A stretch of 64,000 bases of DNA from Paenibacillus tundrae (lineage in GTDB: Bacteria; Bacillota; Bacilli; Paenibacillales; Paenibacillaceae), in NCBI RefSeq assembly GCF_030812775.1, contig NZ_JAUSTI010000001.1, positions 310,001 through 374,000 of the forward strand, given 5' to 3'. The notes under the pieces were generated by a model that had not been told where the DNA came from, made no database searches, and saw only the letters and a program-made list of their open reading frames with translations. A program made the position numbers and the translations under genes. The first letter of the stretch is position 1, and each line of letters opens with the position of its first letter. Below are positions 9,553-18,053 of the stretch, piece after piece.

Positions 9553-9700
9553 CTGGAGAAGCAACGCGTTCACCTGAAAGCTTTCTGAAAGAAAGCTACA
9601 TCGGAAGCATAAGCTATCTCCGGATTTTCCCTTTGGAAAAGGGGAATTAAAAAAATCTGGGGATAACAGTGATCGAAAGAACGATTCGTACGCGGAACGT
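9553..9700 (+). repeat. Structured intergenic repeat, family 1 copy A
   Basis: Part of a three-copy family (others at 36224 and 55371). It contains a hairpin AGCTTTCT/AGAAAGCT; a long stem CTCCGGATTT (9618-9627) with AAATCTGGGG (9653-9662) enclosing CCCTTT/AAAGGG; then a small hairpin 9670-9683 capped by the GNRA loop GAAA. Sequence after the stem (GGATAACAG-GATCG) is nearly identical in all copies. There is no ORF. It lies in the spacer upstream of the SsuD-like gene, same strand. It could be a mobile miniature element or a small structured RNA. Confidence 0.65.
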
Positions 9701-9758
9701 CAAGGAAGCACAACGGTAACTTTTTTTAACATGAGACTTTATTTATTCATAGAAGGGA

Positions 9759-10970
9759 ATGACTTTGGTGAGCGAACAGGAAGAGATGAAGTTTGGATGG
9801 TTTTTGCCAACAGCAGGGGATGGTAAGTATGTAGGAGTTGAACCAGAGCGAGCGCCGAGTCTAGATTATCTGGTGCAGGTAGCGCAGACGGCGGAGACGG
9901 CAGGGTTTGAATTCGTACTAATTCCGACAGGGGGAGCCTGTCTGGATGCGTGGGTGGTCGGCTCAGCTGTGATGAGTCATACCAAGACATTGCGTCCCCT
10001 TGTCGCTATTCGCCCTGGTCTGGTTACACCCGTTCTTGCTGCACGTATGGGTGCGGCTCTGGATCAGCTCTCGGGAGGCCGCGCGATGATGAATGTCGTT
10101 ACAGGTAGCTCAATCCGAGACCTAGAAGAGCTGGGTGATCCGCTGGCACATGCACATGATGAGCGGTATGTACGTGCGAGCGAGTATATGGAAGTCATGA
10201 AGCGTTCGTGGACCCAGTCCACAGGACTCAATCTGACTGAATTCGCAGGCAGTGGTGCACAATCGAATGCGGATGCGTCCAATGATCCATATCCAGAATT
10301 TAAAGGTCAACACTATAGCTTCAAAGGCCCAGTAGGCATGCCAGAGACAGTACAAAAACCTCACCCACCATTCTATTTGGGAGGAAGCTCCCCGATTGCG
10401 AAGCGCGTTGCTGTGGAACATGCGGATACATTCCTCATGTGGGGCGAACCCCATGATTGGATCCAAGAGCAGATCGAAGAGATCGAGGTCATTCGTGAGC
10501 AGGTTAAAGCGGAAACAGGACAAGATCGTCAGATGCGTTATGGCATGCGTGCGCAAGTGCTCATTCGGGATACGGAAGAAGAAGCATGGGCAGCGGCTTG
10601 GGAGATTATTAGTAAAGTACCGCCAGAGGCAATCGAGAAGGCCAAAGCAGCCTTTGCCGAGACGGATGCGACCAACCAGCGTAGACAAAACGAGCTGCGG
10701 GAACTATCGGAGAAACAACAATTTGTTGTAGGGCCTAACCTGTGGACTGGATTGTCTGTCGTACGCTCCGGCGGAGCAATCCTTATCGTGGGTACAGCGG
10801 AACAGGTCGCAGAACGCTTGATGGAATACGGAGATTTGGGTGTGGCCACATTCATTCTCTCCGGGTATCCACATCTGGAAGAAGCCGAAATCTTCGGACG
10901 GACGGTTATGCCGATCATTCGTGACCAATGGAAAACAAGACAAAAGCAGCACTCCGTTACTACCAATTAA
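9759..10970 (+). CDS. SsuD-like FMNH2-dependent sulfonate monooxygenase (LLM class)
   Basis: Bacterial luciferase-like TIM barrel closely patterned on alkanesulfonate monooxygenase SsuD: PTGGACLDAW (SsuD Cys54 region), VAIRPGLVTPVLAARM, ALDQLSGGRAMMNVVTGSS, GGSSPIAKRVAVEHAD, NLWTG, and SGYPHLEEAEIFG near the end (Tyr331 region). Two departures stand out: the residue equivalent to SsuD His228 is Gln (GMRAQV in place of GIRLHV), and an insertion of about 22 residues after MKRSW makes it 403 residues rather than about 381. It should cleave a C-S bond of a sulfonate using reduced flavin. No flavin reductase is nearby. The start is uncertain: ATG 9759 is very close to AAGGG; TTG 9765 or GTG 9768 are better spaced. 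Confidence 0.8.
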   Translation: MTLVSEQEEMKFGWFLPTAGDGKYVGVEPERAPSLDYLVQVAQTAETAGFEFVLIPTGGACLDAWVVGSAVMSHTKTLRPLVAIRPGLVTPVLAARMGAALDQLSGGRAMMNVVTGSSIRDLEELGDPLAHAHDERYVRASEYMEVMKRSWTQSTGLNLTEFAGSGAQSNADASNDPYPEFKGQHYSFKGPVGMPETVQKPHPPFYLGGSSPIAKRVAVEHADTFLMWGEPHDWIQEQIEEIEVIREQVKAETGQDRQMRYGMRAQVLIRDTEEEAWAAAWEIISKVPPEAIEKAKAAFAETDATNQRRQNELRELSEKQQFVVGPNLWTGLSVVRSGGAILIVGTAEQVAERLMEYGDLGVATFILSGYPHLEEAEIFGRTVMPIIRDQWKTRQKQHSVTTN

Positions 10971-11042
10971 GTAAGTGGTCAGTATAAGCCATTTAGCAGT
11001 TGAACTTATAACACATTAATCATCCTCAGGAGGTCGTCTTTA

Positions 11043-12317
11043 ATGAAAAATAAGAAAAAGTATATCCTGCCCCTGATCAGTATGCTGGTCATGTCCATCG
11101 TGCTGTCGGCTTGTGGTGGCGGAGATGAGGCGGCATCCGGAGAGAATGGTTCCTCGGGTTCAGGTAAAGTGAAAATTAGCTTCATCCACTGGCGTGGAGA
11201 AGATGTAGAAGCATTGAATAAGACCATCGACGCGTTTGAAAAGGAAAATCCAAACATCGAGGTGGAAATGCAGACATTGCCTTCGGATCAGTATCAATCC
11301 ACCGTACAATCCAAAATCAGTGATGGTTCGGTTGGAGATGTCTTTGCATCCTTCCCAGGTGCACAATTCGAAGCCTTTACCAAAGCTGGATTGTTCACAG
11401 ACCTGACAGGATCATCATTCTTGTCTGCTTTTAATTCGAAACTGATTGAAGCAGGGCAACATGATGGCAAGCAATATGCAGTTCCGTATCAACTCGTGTA
11501 TAACGATCCCATCTATAATGTGAAGCTGTTTGAACAATATGGTTTAACACCACCGACGGATTGGGAAGGTTTCCTGGCACTGTGCCAGAAGCTGAAAGAC
11601 AATGGCATCATTCCAATTGCTTTTGCCGGAGCGGATATTGGCCCAGGCCAATTCATGAACACGATGGTCATGAACAATGCGCCGAGTGACGACATTTTTA
11701 CCAAAGTAGAAGCAGGCGAAGCCAAACTGACGGATGAGTTCTGGGTGAAAACGTTGACGCAGATCAAAGAGCTGAACGATAAAGGATACTTCCAGCAGGA
11801 TGCACTAGGTACGAAAGACCCTGCGGCAGGAGCGTTGTTTATTCAGGAAAAAGCAGCAATGCTCGCAAGCGGATCATATCAACTTGCTCAGAACAAGTTG
11901 CAAAACCCGAATCTGGAGCAAAAATTGCTTGCACCGATTACAGTAAGTGCTGATCAGGCGAAGTATGAAGGTGTGCATACAACCACATTTATGCTTGCAG
12001 TGAATAGCAAGTCGAAGCATCCGGAAGAAGCGAAGAAGTTCATTGAGTTCTTGAGCAAACCGGAAGTAGCCAGCGAGTATGCCAATCAGACCGGACAGAA
12101 TGTAACGGTTAATGATGTGAAATACGATACACCTGAGCTTCAAGTTGCCGGAGAATGGGCAAGCAAAAAGACCGTGTTCCAGCCACGGTTCACCATCCTG
12201 AATGGAGATAACCAAAAGGCTGTTACGAACTCCATCCAGGCTGTGCTGAGCGGTACTTCGCCAGAAGAAGCAGCGCAGCAAGCACAAGCGATCATTGATC
12301 AGCATATCGGGAAATAA
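11043..12317 (+). CDS. Extracellular solute-binding lipoprotein of a carbohydrate ABC importer
   Basis: An AGGAGG ribosome site precedes the ATG. A signal peptide ends in a lipobox (VLSACGGG), so the mature protein is anchored by Cys on the outer membrane face. The body (ISFIHWRGEDVEALNKTIDAFEKENPNIEV, then YAVPYQLVYNDPIYN and GSYQLAQNKL) is a family 1 (MalE-like) sugar-binding protein, not a SsuA/TauA sulfonate binder. It heads an operon with two permeases downstream. The association with an SsuD-like enzyme suggests that the ligand is a sugar-like sulfonate, which is an inference from context. Confidence 0.88.
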   Translation: MKNKKKYILPLISMLVMSIVLSACGGGDEAASGENGSSGSGKVKISFIHWRGEDVEALNKTIDAFEKENPNIEVEMQTLPSDQYQSTVQSKISDGSVGDVFASFPGAQFEAFTKAGLFTDLTGSSFLSAFNSKLIEAGQHDGKQYAVPYQLVYNDPIYNVKLFEQYGLTPPTDWEGFLALCQKLKDNGIIPIAFAGADIGPGQFMNTMVMNNAPSDDIFTKVEAGEAKLTDEFWVKTLTQIKELNDKGYFQQDALGTKDPAAGALFIQEKAAMLASGSYQLAQNKLQNPNLEQKLLAPITVSADQAKYEGVHTTTFMLAVNSKSKHPEEAKKFIEFLSKPEVASEYANQTGQNVTVNDVKYDTPELQVAGEWASKKTVFQPRFTILNGDNQKAVTNSIQAVLSGTSPEEAAQQAQAIIDQHIGK

Positions 12318-12320
12318 ACC

Positions 12321-13193
12321 ATGAAAAACCGTATTCAGCTATCCCTGTTTCTGTTACCTGGGTTGCTGCTGTACGTTGGATTGTTCGTATTTCCTACATT
12401 GACGGGGCTGTTCTACTCCTTTACGGATTGGGACGGGGTATCCCCGTCGTATGCATTTGTAGGGCTGGATAATTATAAGGACAGTCTCAGCAGCATCGTA
12501 TTTCGCAAAGCCTTTGGTAACAACGTTGAATTCATGTTAACGGTAGTTATCGCTCAAACCTTTATTTCACTTGTGCTTGCCTTGCTCTTGGTTCGTAATA
12601 CAAAGACACGTATTGTGCTTCGGGCGTTGTATTTCCTGCCTACCATTCTGTCTTCTGTATCGGTTGGGCTGATTTGGGCGTTTATGTATGACCCATCGAT
12701 TGGACTAATCAACTATGGCTTGAATGAGGCGGGTATGAGCAGTATAGCTCGTAACTGGATCGGTGATCCCAAGATTGCAATCTATTCTATCGCTGCAGTA
12801 CAGGTCTGGGCTCATGCCGGACAGATGATGATTGTGTTCATCGCAGGTCTGCAAGGCATTCCAGCAGAACTGTACGAAGCCGCTCGAATGGATGGAGGTA
12901 GCAAGTGGCAGGTATTCCGTACCGTGACTTGGCCGTTGCTTGCTCCTTCAGCAACAATTGTTGTGGCATATACCACGATTCAATCGTTTAAGGCGTTTGA
13001 CCTCATTTTTACCATGACGGACGGCGGTCCGAACTATGCAACCGAAATTCTGACAACATATATCTATCATACCGCCTTTGGCAGCTATTCATTTGGTCTG
13101 GCTTCTGCTGGTTCGATGATCTTCCTCGTATTGCTCGCGCTCTTGACGCTGTTGCAGTTCAAGGCACTGCGTGCTGACCGAGTAAATTATTGA
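12321..13193 (+). CDS. Carbohydrate ABC transporter permease (MalF/UgpA-like)
   Basis: Six predicted transmembrane helices, beginning LSLFLLPGLLLYVGLFVFPT, and the EAA loop that contacts the ATPase (ELYEAARMDGGSKWQVFRTVTWPLL). The gene starts three bases after the binding-protein stop and has only a weak ribosome site, so it is probably translated by coupling. It pairs with the next permease. No ATPase gene lies in the cluster; in Bacillota a shared MsmX/UgpC-type ATPase commonly serves such importers. Confidence 0.9.
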   Translation: MKNRIQLSLFLLPGLLLYVGLFVFPTLTGLFYSFTDWDGVSPSYAFVGLDNYKDSLSSIVFRKAFGNNVEFMLTVVIAQTFISLVLALLLVRNTKTRIVLRALYFLPTILSSVSVGLIWAFMYDPSIGLINYGLNEAGMSSIARNWIGDPKIAIYSIAAVQVWAHAGQMMIVFIAGLQGIPAELYEAARMDGGSKWQVFRTVTWPLLAPSATIVVAYTTIQSFKAFDLIFTMTDGGPNYATEILTTYIYHTAFGSYSFGLASAGSMIFLVLLALLTLLQFKALRADRVNY

Positions 13194-13227
13194 GATTGAA
13201 GCAGATCTTAGGCAGAAGGGAGTTCAT

Positions 13228-14043
13228 ATGGTTTTAAAATGGTTCAATCGACTAATTCTATTGGTGTACGCGCTACTCATCATTGTGCCGCTATACTTTG
13301 TATTTGTGTCCTCGTTCAAAACAAGCAGTAATTTCTTCACCAGTCCATTCAGTTGGCCTGATCCATTTACGTGGGACAACATTATTGGTATGTTTCGTAA
13401 CCAGCCTATGTGGCAATATTTTGGAAACAGCTTAGTCGTGACGCTAGGTACGGTTGCAATCGAGTTGTTACTGAGCAGTATGATTGCATACGCGATTGTG
13501 CGCTGGGGAGGAAGTGTAGGCAAAATTGTATTTGCCCTGTTCGTAGCAGGTCTGATCGTTCCTTCCCAGGTGAGTATGCTGCCGATTTATTCCCTAACAC
13601 GTATACTGGGATGGTCGGACAGTCTGACAGGACTTATCATTGTGTCCGCTGCAATGCTGATGCCTGTCTCGGTATTTATGTTGACAGGTTTCATGCGTAT
13701 GCTTAACGCAGAGATTTTGGAAGCAGGCAGTATGGACGGAGCCAGTGAGTGGAGGCTTTACACCAAGATTGCGTTGCCACTGGCTGCACCGTCGCTTGCA
13801 GCGACAGCAACGTTCTTGCTCGTTATGGTGTGGAATGACCTGTTGATTCCAATGCTCATGCTTACAAGTAAATCCAAGCTGACGTTACCGCTCGCGCTTA
13901 TGCAGTTCCGTGGTGAATACGTGACTAATTATCCGATGATGCTCACGGGTGTGATGATTACAGCTATTCCGATGATCGTGCTGTTCCTTCTGCTCCAGCG
14001 TTATTTTGTTGCAGGTCTGACAGCAGGTTCACTCAAAGGGTAA
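13228..14043 (+). CDS. Carbohydrate ABC transporter permease (MalG/UgpE-like)
   Basis: Six-helix inner-membrane permease with the EAA motif EAGSMDGASEWRLYTKIALPLA and the usual C-terminal PMLMLTSKSKLTLPLAL stretch. GAAGGGAG precedes the ATG. It forms the heterodimeric channel with the preceding permease. The operon then continues with an MFS carrier after a 116-base gap. Confidence 0.9.
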   Translation: MVLKWFNRLILLVYALLIIVPLYFVFVSSFKTSSNFFTSPFSWPDPFTWDNIIGMFRNQPMWQYFGNSLVVTLGTVAIELLLSSMIAYAIVRWGGSVGKIVFALFVAGLIVPSQVSMLPIYSLTRILGWSDSLTGLIIVSAAMLMPVSVFMLTGFMRMLNAEILEAGSMDGASEWRLYTKIALPLAAPSLAATATFLLVMVWNDLLIPMLMLTSKSKLTLPLALMQFRGEYVTNYPMMLTGVMITAIPMIVLFLLLQRYFVAGLTAGSLKG

Positions 14044-14159
14044 GGTTCTAAGATCAGATCAGCGCATCTGCGTATTTTGCATTGATTTCTGCATCATTCT
14101 GCATAATAATGGTTTAGGGTGTCAGAATGATTACATAGAGATCAAGGGAGCTATAAGTG

Positions 14160-15377
14160 ATGAGCAAATTGGAAGTATTGCGGAATCCCAAGCAGCGCAA
14201 GCTGCTGTTCAGCGCCGGCATGAGCTGGCTGTTTGATGCGATGGAGGTTGGCATGATCTCCTTCATCGTGGCTGCACTTGCCAAGGAATGGAGTCTCAGC
14301 CCTGGACAAGTCGGCGTATTAACAAGTGTTAACTCTATCGGTATGGCGTTAGGTGCCTTGCTTGCAGGTGCGCTTGCAGACCGTTTCGGACGTAAGGCTA
14401 TTCTGATGTGGACGCTCTTAATCTTCACAATTGCAAGCGGTCTCTCTGCTCTGGCTACCGGATTTGCAGTCCTGTGTGCATTGCGTCTGGTTGCAGGGAT
14501 TGGACTTGGTGGAGAGCTGCCCGTAGCCTCTACATTGGTATCGGAATCGATGCCTACGGCAGAACGTGGGCGTGCGGTTGTATTATTAGAAAGCTTCTGG
14601 GCAGGAGGCTGGATTGTATCGGCACTCATTGCTAACTTTGTTATCCCGGAGTACGGTTGGAGAATTGCCTTTGCCATCGGAGCACTTCCGGCGTTCTATG
14701 CATTATATCTGCGTCGTGCTATTCAAGACCCACCGCGGTATAAGAATCATACCAAGCTTCATAAAATCACGTTCCGTGAAAAAGTGGCTACAGTCTGGTC
14801 AGCACCTCATCGCCGTACAACGTTGATGCTGTGGATCTTGTGGTTTACCGTTATTTTCTCCTATTATGGCATGTTCTTGTGGCTGCCTTCGGTCGTTATG
14901 GCGAAAGGATTTACACTCGTGAAAAGCTTCCAGTACGTGTTGATCATGACGATTGCACAGCTACCAGGATACTTTACCGCGGCGTATTTCATTGAACGTT
15001 ATGGTCGCAAATTCGTACTGGTCGTTTATCTTACTCTGACCGCAATTAGTGCGATTGCGTTTGGACTGGCAACGACAGAAGCGACTATTCTGGCCGCAGG
15101 AATCTGTCTATCCTTCTTCAATTTGGGAGCCTGGGGTGGACTGTACGCATACAGCCCGGAATTGTACCCCACTTCGGTTCGTTCAACAGGCGTTGGACTA
15201 GCTACATCGGTTGGCCGGATTGGCGGCGTCATTGCGCCATTCATGGTGGGTATGCTGGTTCAGCGAGCAGTTCCAATCAGCCTGATCTTCACCATTTTCT
15301 TCGTAACGATCCTCATTGGTGCAGCGGCTGTGCTGTTCTGGGGTCGGGAAACGAAGGGACAAGAGCTGGCTGAGTAA
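14160..15377 (+). CDS. Major facilitator superfamily transporter (sugar/acid symporter type)
   Basis: Twelve-helix carrier with the A-motif GALADRFGRKAIL between helices 2 and 3, a second copy (IERYGRKFVLV) between helices 8 and 9, and the helix 4-5 motif RLVAGIGLGGELPVASTLVSE typical of the sugar-porter and aromatic-acid/sialic-acid symporter groups. ATG 14160 lies nine bases after AAGGGAG; the GTG at 14157 is the alternative. It follows the ABC permeases in the same orientation and may export a product or import a related substrate. The substrate is unknown. Confidence 0.82.
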   Translation: MSKLEVLRNPKQRKLLFSAGMSWLFDAMEVGMISFIVAALAKEWSLSPGQVGVLTSVNSIGMALGALLAGALADRFGRKAILMWTLLIFTIASGLSALATGFAVLCALRLVAGIGLGGELPVASTLVSESMPTAERGRAVVLLESFWAGGWIVSALIANFVIPEYGWRIAFAIGALPAFYALYLRRAIQDPPRYKNHTKLHKITFREKVATVWSAPHRRTTLMLWILWFTVIFSYYGMFLWLPSVVMAKGFTLVKSFQYVLIMTIAQLPGYFTAAYFIERYGRKFVLVVYLTLTAISAIAFGLATTEATILAAGICLSFFNLGAWGGLYAYSPELYPTSVRSTGVGLATSVGRIGGVIAPFMVGMLVQRAVPISLIFTIFFVTILIGAAAVLFWGRETKGQELAE

Positions 15378-15385
15378 TTATAATT

Positions 15386-15546
15386 AGGGCGTGTCTTAAA
15401 ACTCCGAAGGATCAGATTTTGCCGAATTTTCGTTCCAAGCAAGGAAATTTTCAGCAGGCGTGCCGGGGCACGTCAAGGGAAATTGACGCAGGAGGGGGCG
15501 AAAAGGGGGTAAAAGATGCACTTCAGCGAGTTTTGAGAAACGTCCT
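15386..15546. repeat. MITE-like element with imperfect 18-bp terminal inverted repeats (family 4)
   Basis: The left end (15386-15403) and the right end (15529-15546) are inverted repeats with about 15 of 18 positions matching. Internally there are two small perfect hairpins (GTGCC/GGCAC and GTCAA/TTGAC). No ORF spans it. It sits between the MFS stop and the terminator, so it is transcribed as part of the 3' UTR. Confidence 0.6.
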
Positions 15547-15629
15547 AAATTCAAGCGCAACTTTTGTGCGGGTCTGTTTGCCTACGGAAATGCAGGTTGG
15601 ACAAGCGGTGCAAGGTTGATACAAGAAGA

Positions 15630-15669
15630 GGTGTGACCCTGATACGACCATGGGCTCATGCCTTTTTTT
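15630..15669 (+). terminator. Intrinsic terminator after the SsuD/ABC/MFS cluster
   Basis: Stem GGTGTGACCC (15630-15639) pairs with GGGCTCATGCC (15652-15662), with two wobble pairs and one bulge, followed by seven T. Confidence 0.75.
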
Positions 15670-15815
15670 GCTATGTTCAAGACTCATTTTTTCATGCTCC
15701 ATCGGTCCGATAGACGCTCCTTGGAGGATATCCTATAATGACACTCGGGATGTCGAACCGTGAGGATTCAGGGGAAGAAGTGGGATCTGGATTCAGAAAA
15801 ATGGAGGGTAATGAC

Positions 15816-16601
15816 ATGTTAAAGCGTAATTTTGAAAAGAACCATACGAGTGAAATGAATGAAAAGAATATGATAAATCAACAGCATAGCGTGAGTGAAG
15901 GTTCTATAACCGTAAGTCGTAAAGTAACCCATCAAAGGGGAAGAAAAACGAATAAACGAGCAGGAAAGGTTGGTATGCTCCTTGGTACCTGCGCGATGGC
16001 TCTTGGTCTTACAGTAGCAGCCCCTTCTGCGGGAGCGCAGAAGCTGGAACAAGGTGTTCGTAGTGAACATGTGCTGCAATTGCAGGAGCAATTAAGCAGT
16101 CTAGGTTACTTTGATGCTGGAATGACGGGTTATTACGGCTCCATCACGAAGAGTGCTGTCCGCGAATTCCAACAGGCGCAGGGACTGAGTGCCGATGGTG
16201 TGGCAGGCCCGAAAACACTGAACAGACTTAACCATAAGGTCAAAGCCGAAGGCAATACACTGCGCCAGCTCGCTAAGCTAATTCATGGGGAAGCGCGTGG
16301 GGAATCTTTTGAGGGACAGGTGGCTGTCGGAGCTGTTGTGTTGAATCGGGTACACTCAGGAGAATTCCCTTCGTCGATTCCGAAGGTTATATTCCAGAAA
16401 GGTCAGTTTACAGCAGTAGACGATGGGCAGTTCAATCAGAAGCCGACGGCAACCTCGTATAAAGCAGCACGTAAGGCTTTGAACGGCGCTGATCCAACAC
16501 ATGGTGCGCTCTATTATTACAATCCGAAGATAGCCACCTCGTTGTGGAGTAAGAGCAGGCCAACCCTGTTGACCATTGGCCAGCATGATTTTACAAGGTG
16601 A
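15816..16601 (+). CDS. Spore cortex-lytic/cell-wall hydrolase SleB-type, peptidoglycan-binding
   Basis: The start is ATG 15816, seven bases after TGGAGGG; an upstream in-frame ATG at 15738 lacks a site. The long polar N-terminus is followed by a membrane/signal segment (MLLGTCAMALGLTVAAPSAGA). A peptidoglycan-binding domain type 1 follows (EHVLQLQEQLSSLGYFDAGMTGYYG...AVREFQQAQGLSADGVAGPKTLNRL). The C-terminal Hydrolase_2 domain has LAKLIHGEARGESFEGQVAVGAVVLNR with the catalytic Glu of lytic transglycosylase-like SleB/CwlJ enzymes. The role should be cortex or wall peptidoglycan cleavage. The extended cytoplasmic-side N-terminus before the hydrophobic segment is unusual for a secreted protein. 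Confidence 0.85.
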   Translation: MLKRNFEKNHTSEMNEKNMINQQHSVSEGSITVSRKVTHQRGRKTNKRAGKVGMLLGTCAMALGLTVAAPSAGAQKLEQGVRSEHVLQLQEQLSSLGYFDAGMTGYYGSITKSAVREFQQAQGLSADGVAGPKTLNRLNHKVKAEGNTLRQLAKLIHGEARGESFEGQVAVGAVVLNRVHSGEFPSSIPKVIFQKGQFTAVDDGQFNQKPTATSYKAARKALNGADPTHGALYYYNPKIATSLWSKSRPTLLTIGQHDFTR

Positions 16602-16646
16602 GAGTGAGTATTACTAGAATCATTTACTAATATTAAACGTGTTCAT

Positions 16647-16701
16647 GAAAAAGACGTGCAAGGACGCCAATCGTTAATGATTGATGATGTCCCTGCACGT
16701 C
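16647..16701 (-). terminator. Intrinsic terminator of the sarcosine oxidase-like gene
   Basis: 13-bp arms (16653-16665 and 16689-16701) with one mismatch; on the minus strand the stem is followed by TTTTT. It lies just past the stop of the minus-strand gene. Confidence 0.8.
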
Positions 16702-16709
16702 TATTGGAT

Positions 16710-17867
16710 TTATAGTGATGATGAGATGCCGGTCTTGGCGAATCGGGACAGGGCGAACCTGCTAATATCCTGATCCGTATGCCCTGTCTGGACTAAATCG
16801 GACAGGACGTGGCCGACTGCGCTTGCAAATTTGAAGCCGTGACCGGAGAATCCGCCTGCCAGCCAAACATGCTCATGTATCGGGTGATGATCAATAATAA
16901 AGTCCTCGTCGGGTGTCATTTCGTATTTGCATACACTGCCACGCTTCAATTGGCCTGCCGCTAGTGGCATTCGAAGCTCAAGCAGCCTCCGGAGTTCACC
17001 CTCGTCTGTTTCTTCCGCTCCGAATGGTGTCTGTTGCTCTCCTGGCATCCACGTAGATCCCGTATCATGACGGCCGATCTTCACTCCAGCCCCGCCGATA
17101 CTGGGAAATCCATAATAGACACCAGCCTGTTCGGATATTGTGAAACCAGGAAAATGTTCTTCCCCGAACAATGCTTCCGGTGCATTGAACCATCCTACCG
17201 TTTTGCGAACGGCCCGGATCGGGAGATTCACAAACGGTTTCAATGTCTGAAACCAGGCACCTGTGCTAAGTATGAGCTTACTAGCGTGATATGTATCTCC
17301 TCCAGCGGTTTTCACGGATACGGAATGAGATCCGCATTCGACATGTTCCACAAGGGTATGTGTCAGCAGGGTGGCACCCGCTTGTTCTGCGGCTTGCCGA
17401 TAAGTCTGAACGCAGCGTTCACTGAACAGATAACCAGCATCCGGTTCATACATGCCTTCATAATGTTCAGGTATTGTAATCCCTGACCAGCGCTTCATCA
17501 CTTCATTTGCACGCAGCATTTCATATCGGACTCCGGCATCATCTGCATGAGTCAACCGGTCGCGAAACGAATGGAATTCTGGATTAACCAGGTTGATCAC
17601 CCCTGCACGAACAAGCAGGTTGTTGCCTGTTGTATCCTCCATCTCTTGCCATAAATTCTGAGCAAGAAGCGCCAACGAGATGTAATCAGGCCCTCCGCTA
17701 TAAACATGGCGAATTAATCGTGACTCTCCATGATGGCTTCCTTCGGTATGTGGGGGATCAAAAGCATCAATCATCAGGGTTTTAAGCCCATTTCGTGCCA
17801 GATAATAACCTGCACTCATCCCCATGGAGCCTGCTCCAACGATAATGACGTCATAGGATTGTGTAAT
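16710..17867 (-). CDS. solA: Monomeric sarcosine oxidase / N-methyltryptophan oxidase family flavoenzyme
   Basis: FAD-dependent amine oxidase that demethylates N-methyl amino acids with release of formaldehyde and peroxide. Extending past the first ATG (17825) adds TQSYDVIIVGAGSMG, the essential Rossmann FAD-binding glycine motif. The only start with a proper ribosome site (AGGAGG, spacing seven) is the ATT at 17867; no ATG, GTG or TTG exists in that stretch. C-terminal signatures are VCKYEMTPDEDFIIDHHP, whose Cys is the covalent flavin site in MSOX, and GGFSGHGFKFASAVG. With the ATT start the protein has 385 residues, the family's normal length. It is a single gene with its own terminator. 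Confidence 0.85.
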   Translation of the reverse strand: MTQSYDVIIVGAGSMGMSAGYYLARNGLKTLMIDAFDPPHTEGSHHGESRLIRHVYSGGPDYISLALLAQNLWQEMEDTTGNNLLVRAGVINLVNPEFHSFRDRLTHADDAGVRYEMLRANEVMKRWSGITIPEHYEGMYEPDAGYLFSERCVQTYRQAAEQAGATLLTHTLVEHVECGSHSVSVKTAGGDTYHASKLILSTGAWFQTLKPFVNLPIRAVRKTVGWFNAPEALFGEEHFPGFTISEQAGVYYGFPSIGGAGVKIGRHDTGSTWMPGEQQTPFGAEETDEGELRRLLELRMPLAAGQLKRGSVCKYEMTPDEDFIIDHHPIHEHVWLAGGFSGHGFKFASAVGHVLSDLVQTGHTDQDISRFALSRFAKTGISSSL

Positions 17868-18053
17868 AAGAGCTCCTCCTCTCGCGGATTGATCAGAATC
17901 GAATATTCTTCAGGATAATGTAGACTTTAAACCCAGTTTGGTCAAGGGGCAGGAAGACCTGGGTAAAAGTTAATCTGCCTCATCATTGGATTCATCTAGC
18001 CAATCCTGTACAATGAATAACGACAAAACAACAGTAGATTAAGGATGATCACC

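Noticed and set aside
9553..9700. Family 1 repeat as a ligand-sensing riboswitch
   Set aside because: The three copies precede unrelated genes, and copy C lies upstream of the predicted pflB transcription start, so a common cis-regulatory role is not supported.
15738..15815. Longer N-terminus for the SleB-type hydrolase starting at ATG 15738
   Set aside because: No ribosome site at 15738, whereas TGGAGGG is ideally placed for ATG 15816.
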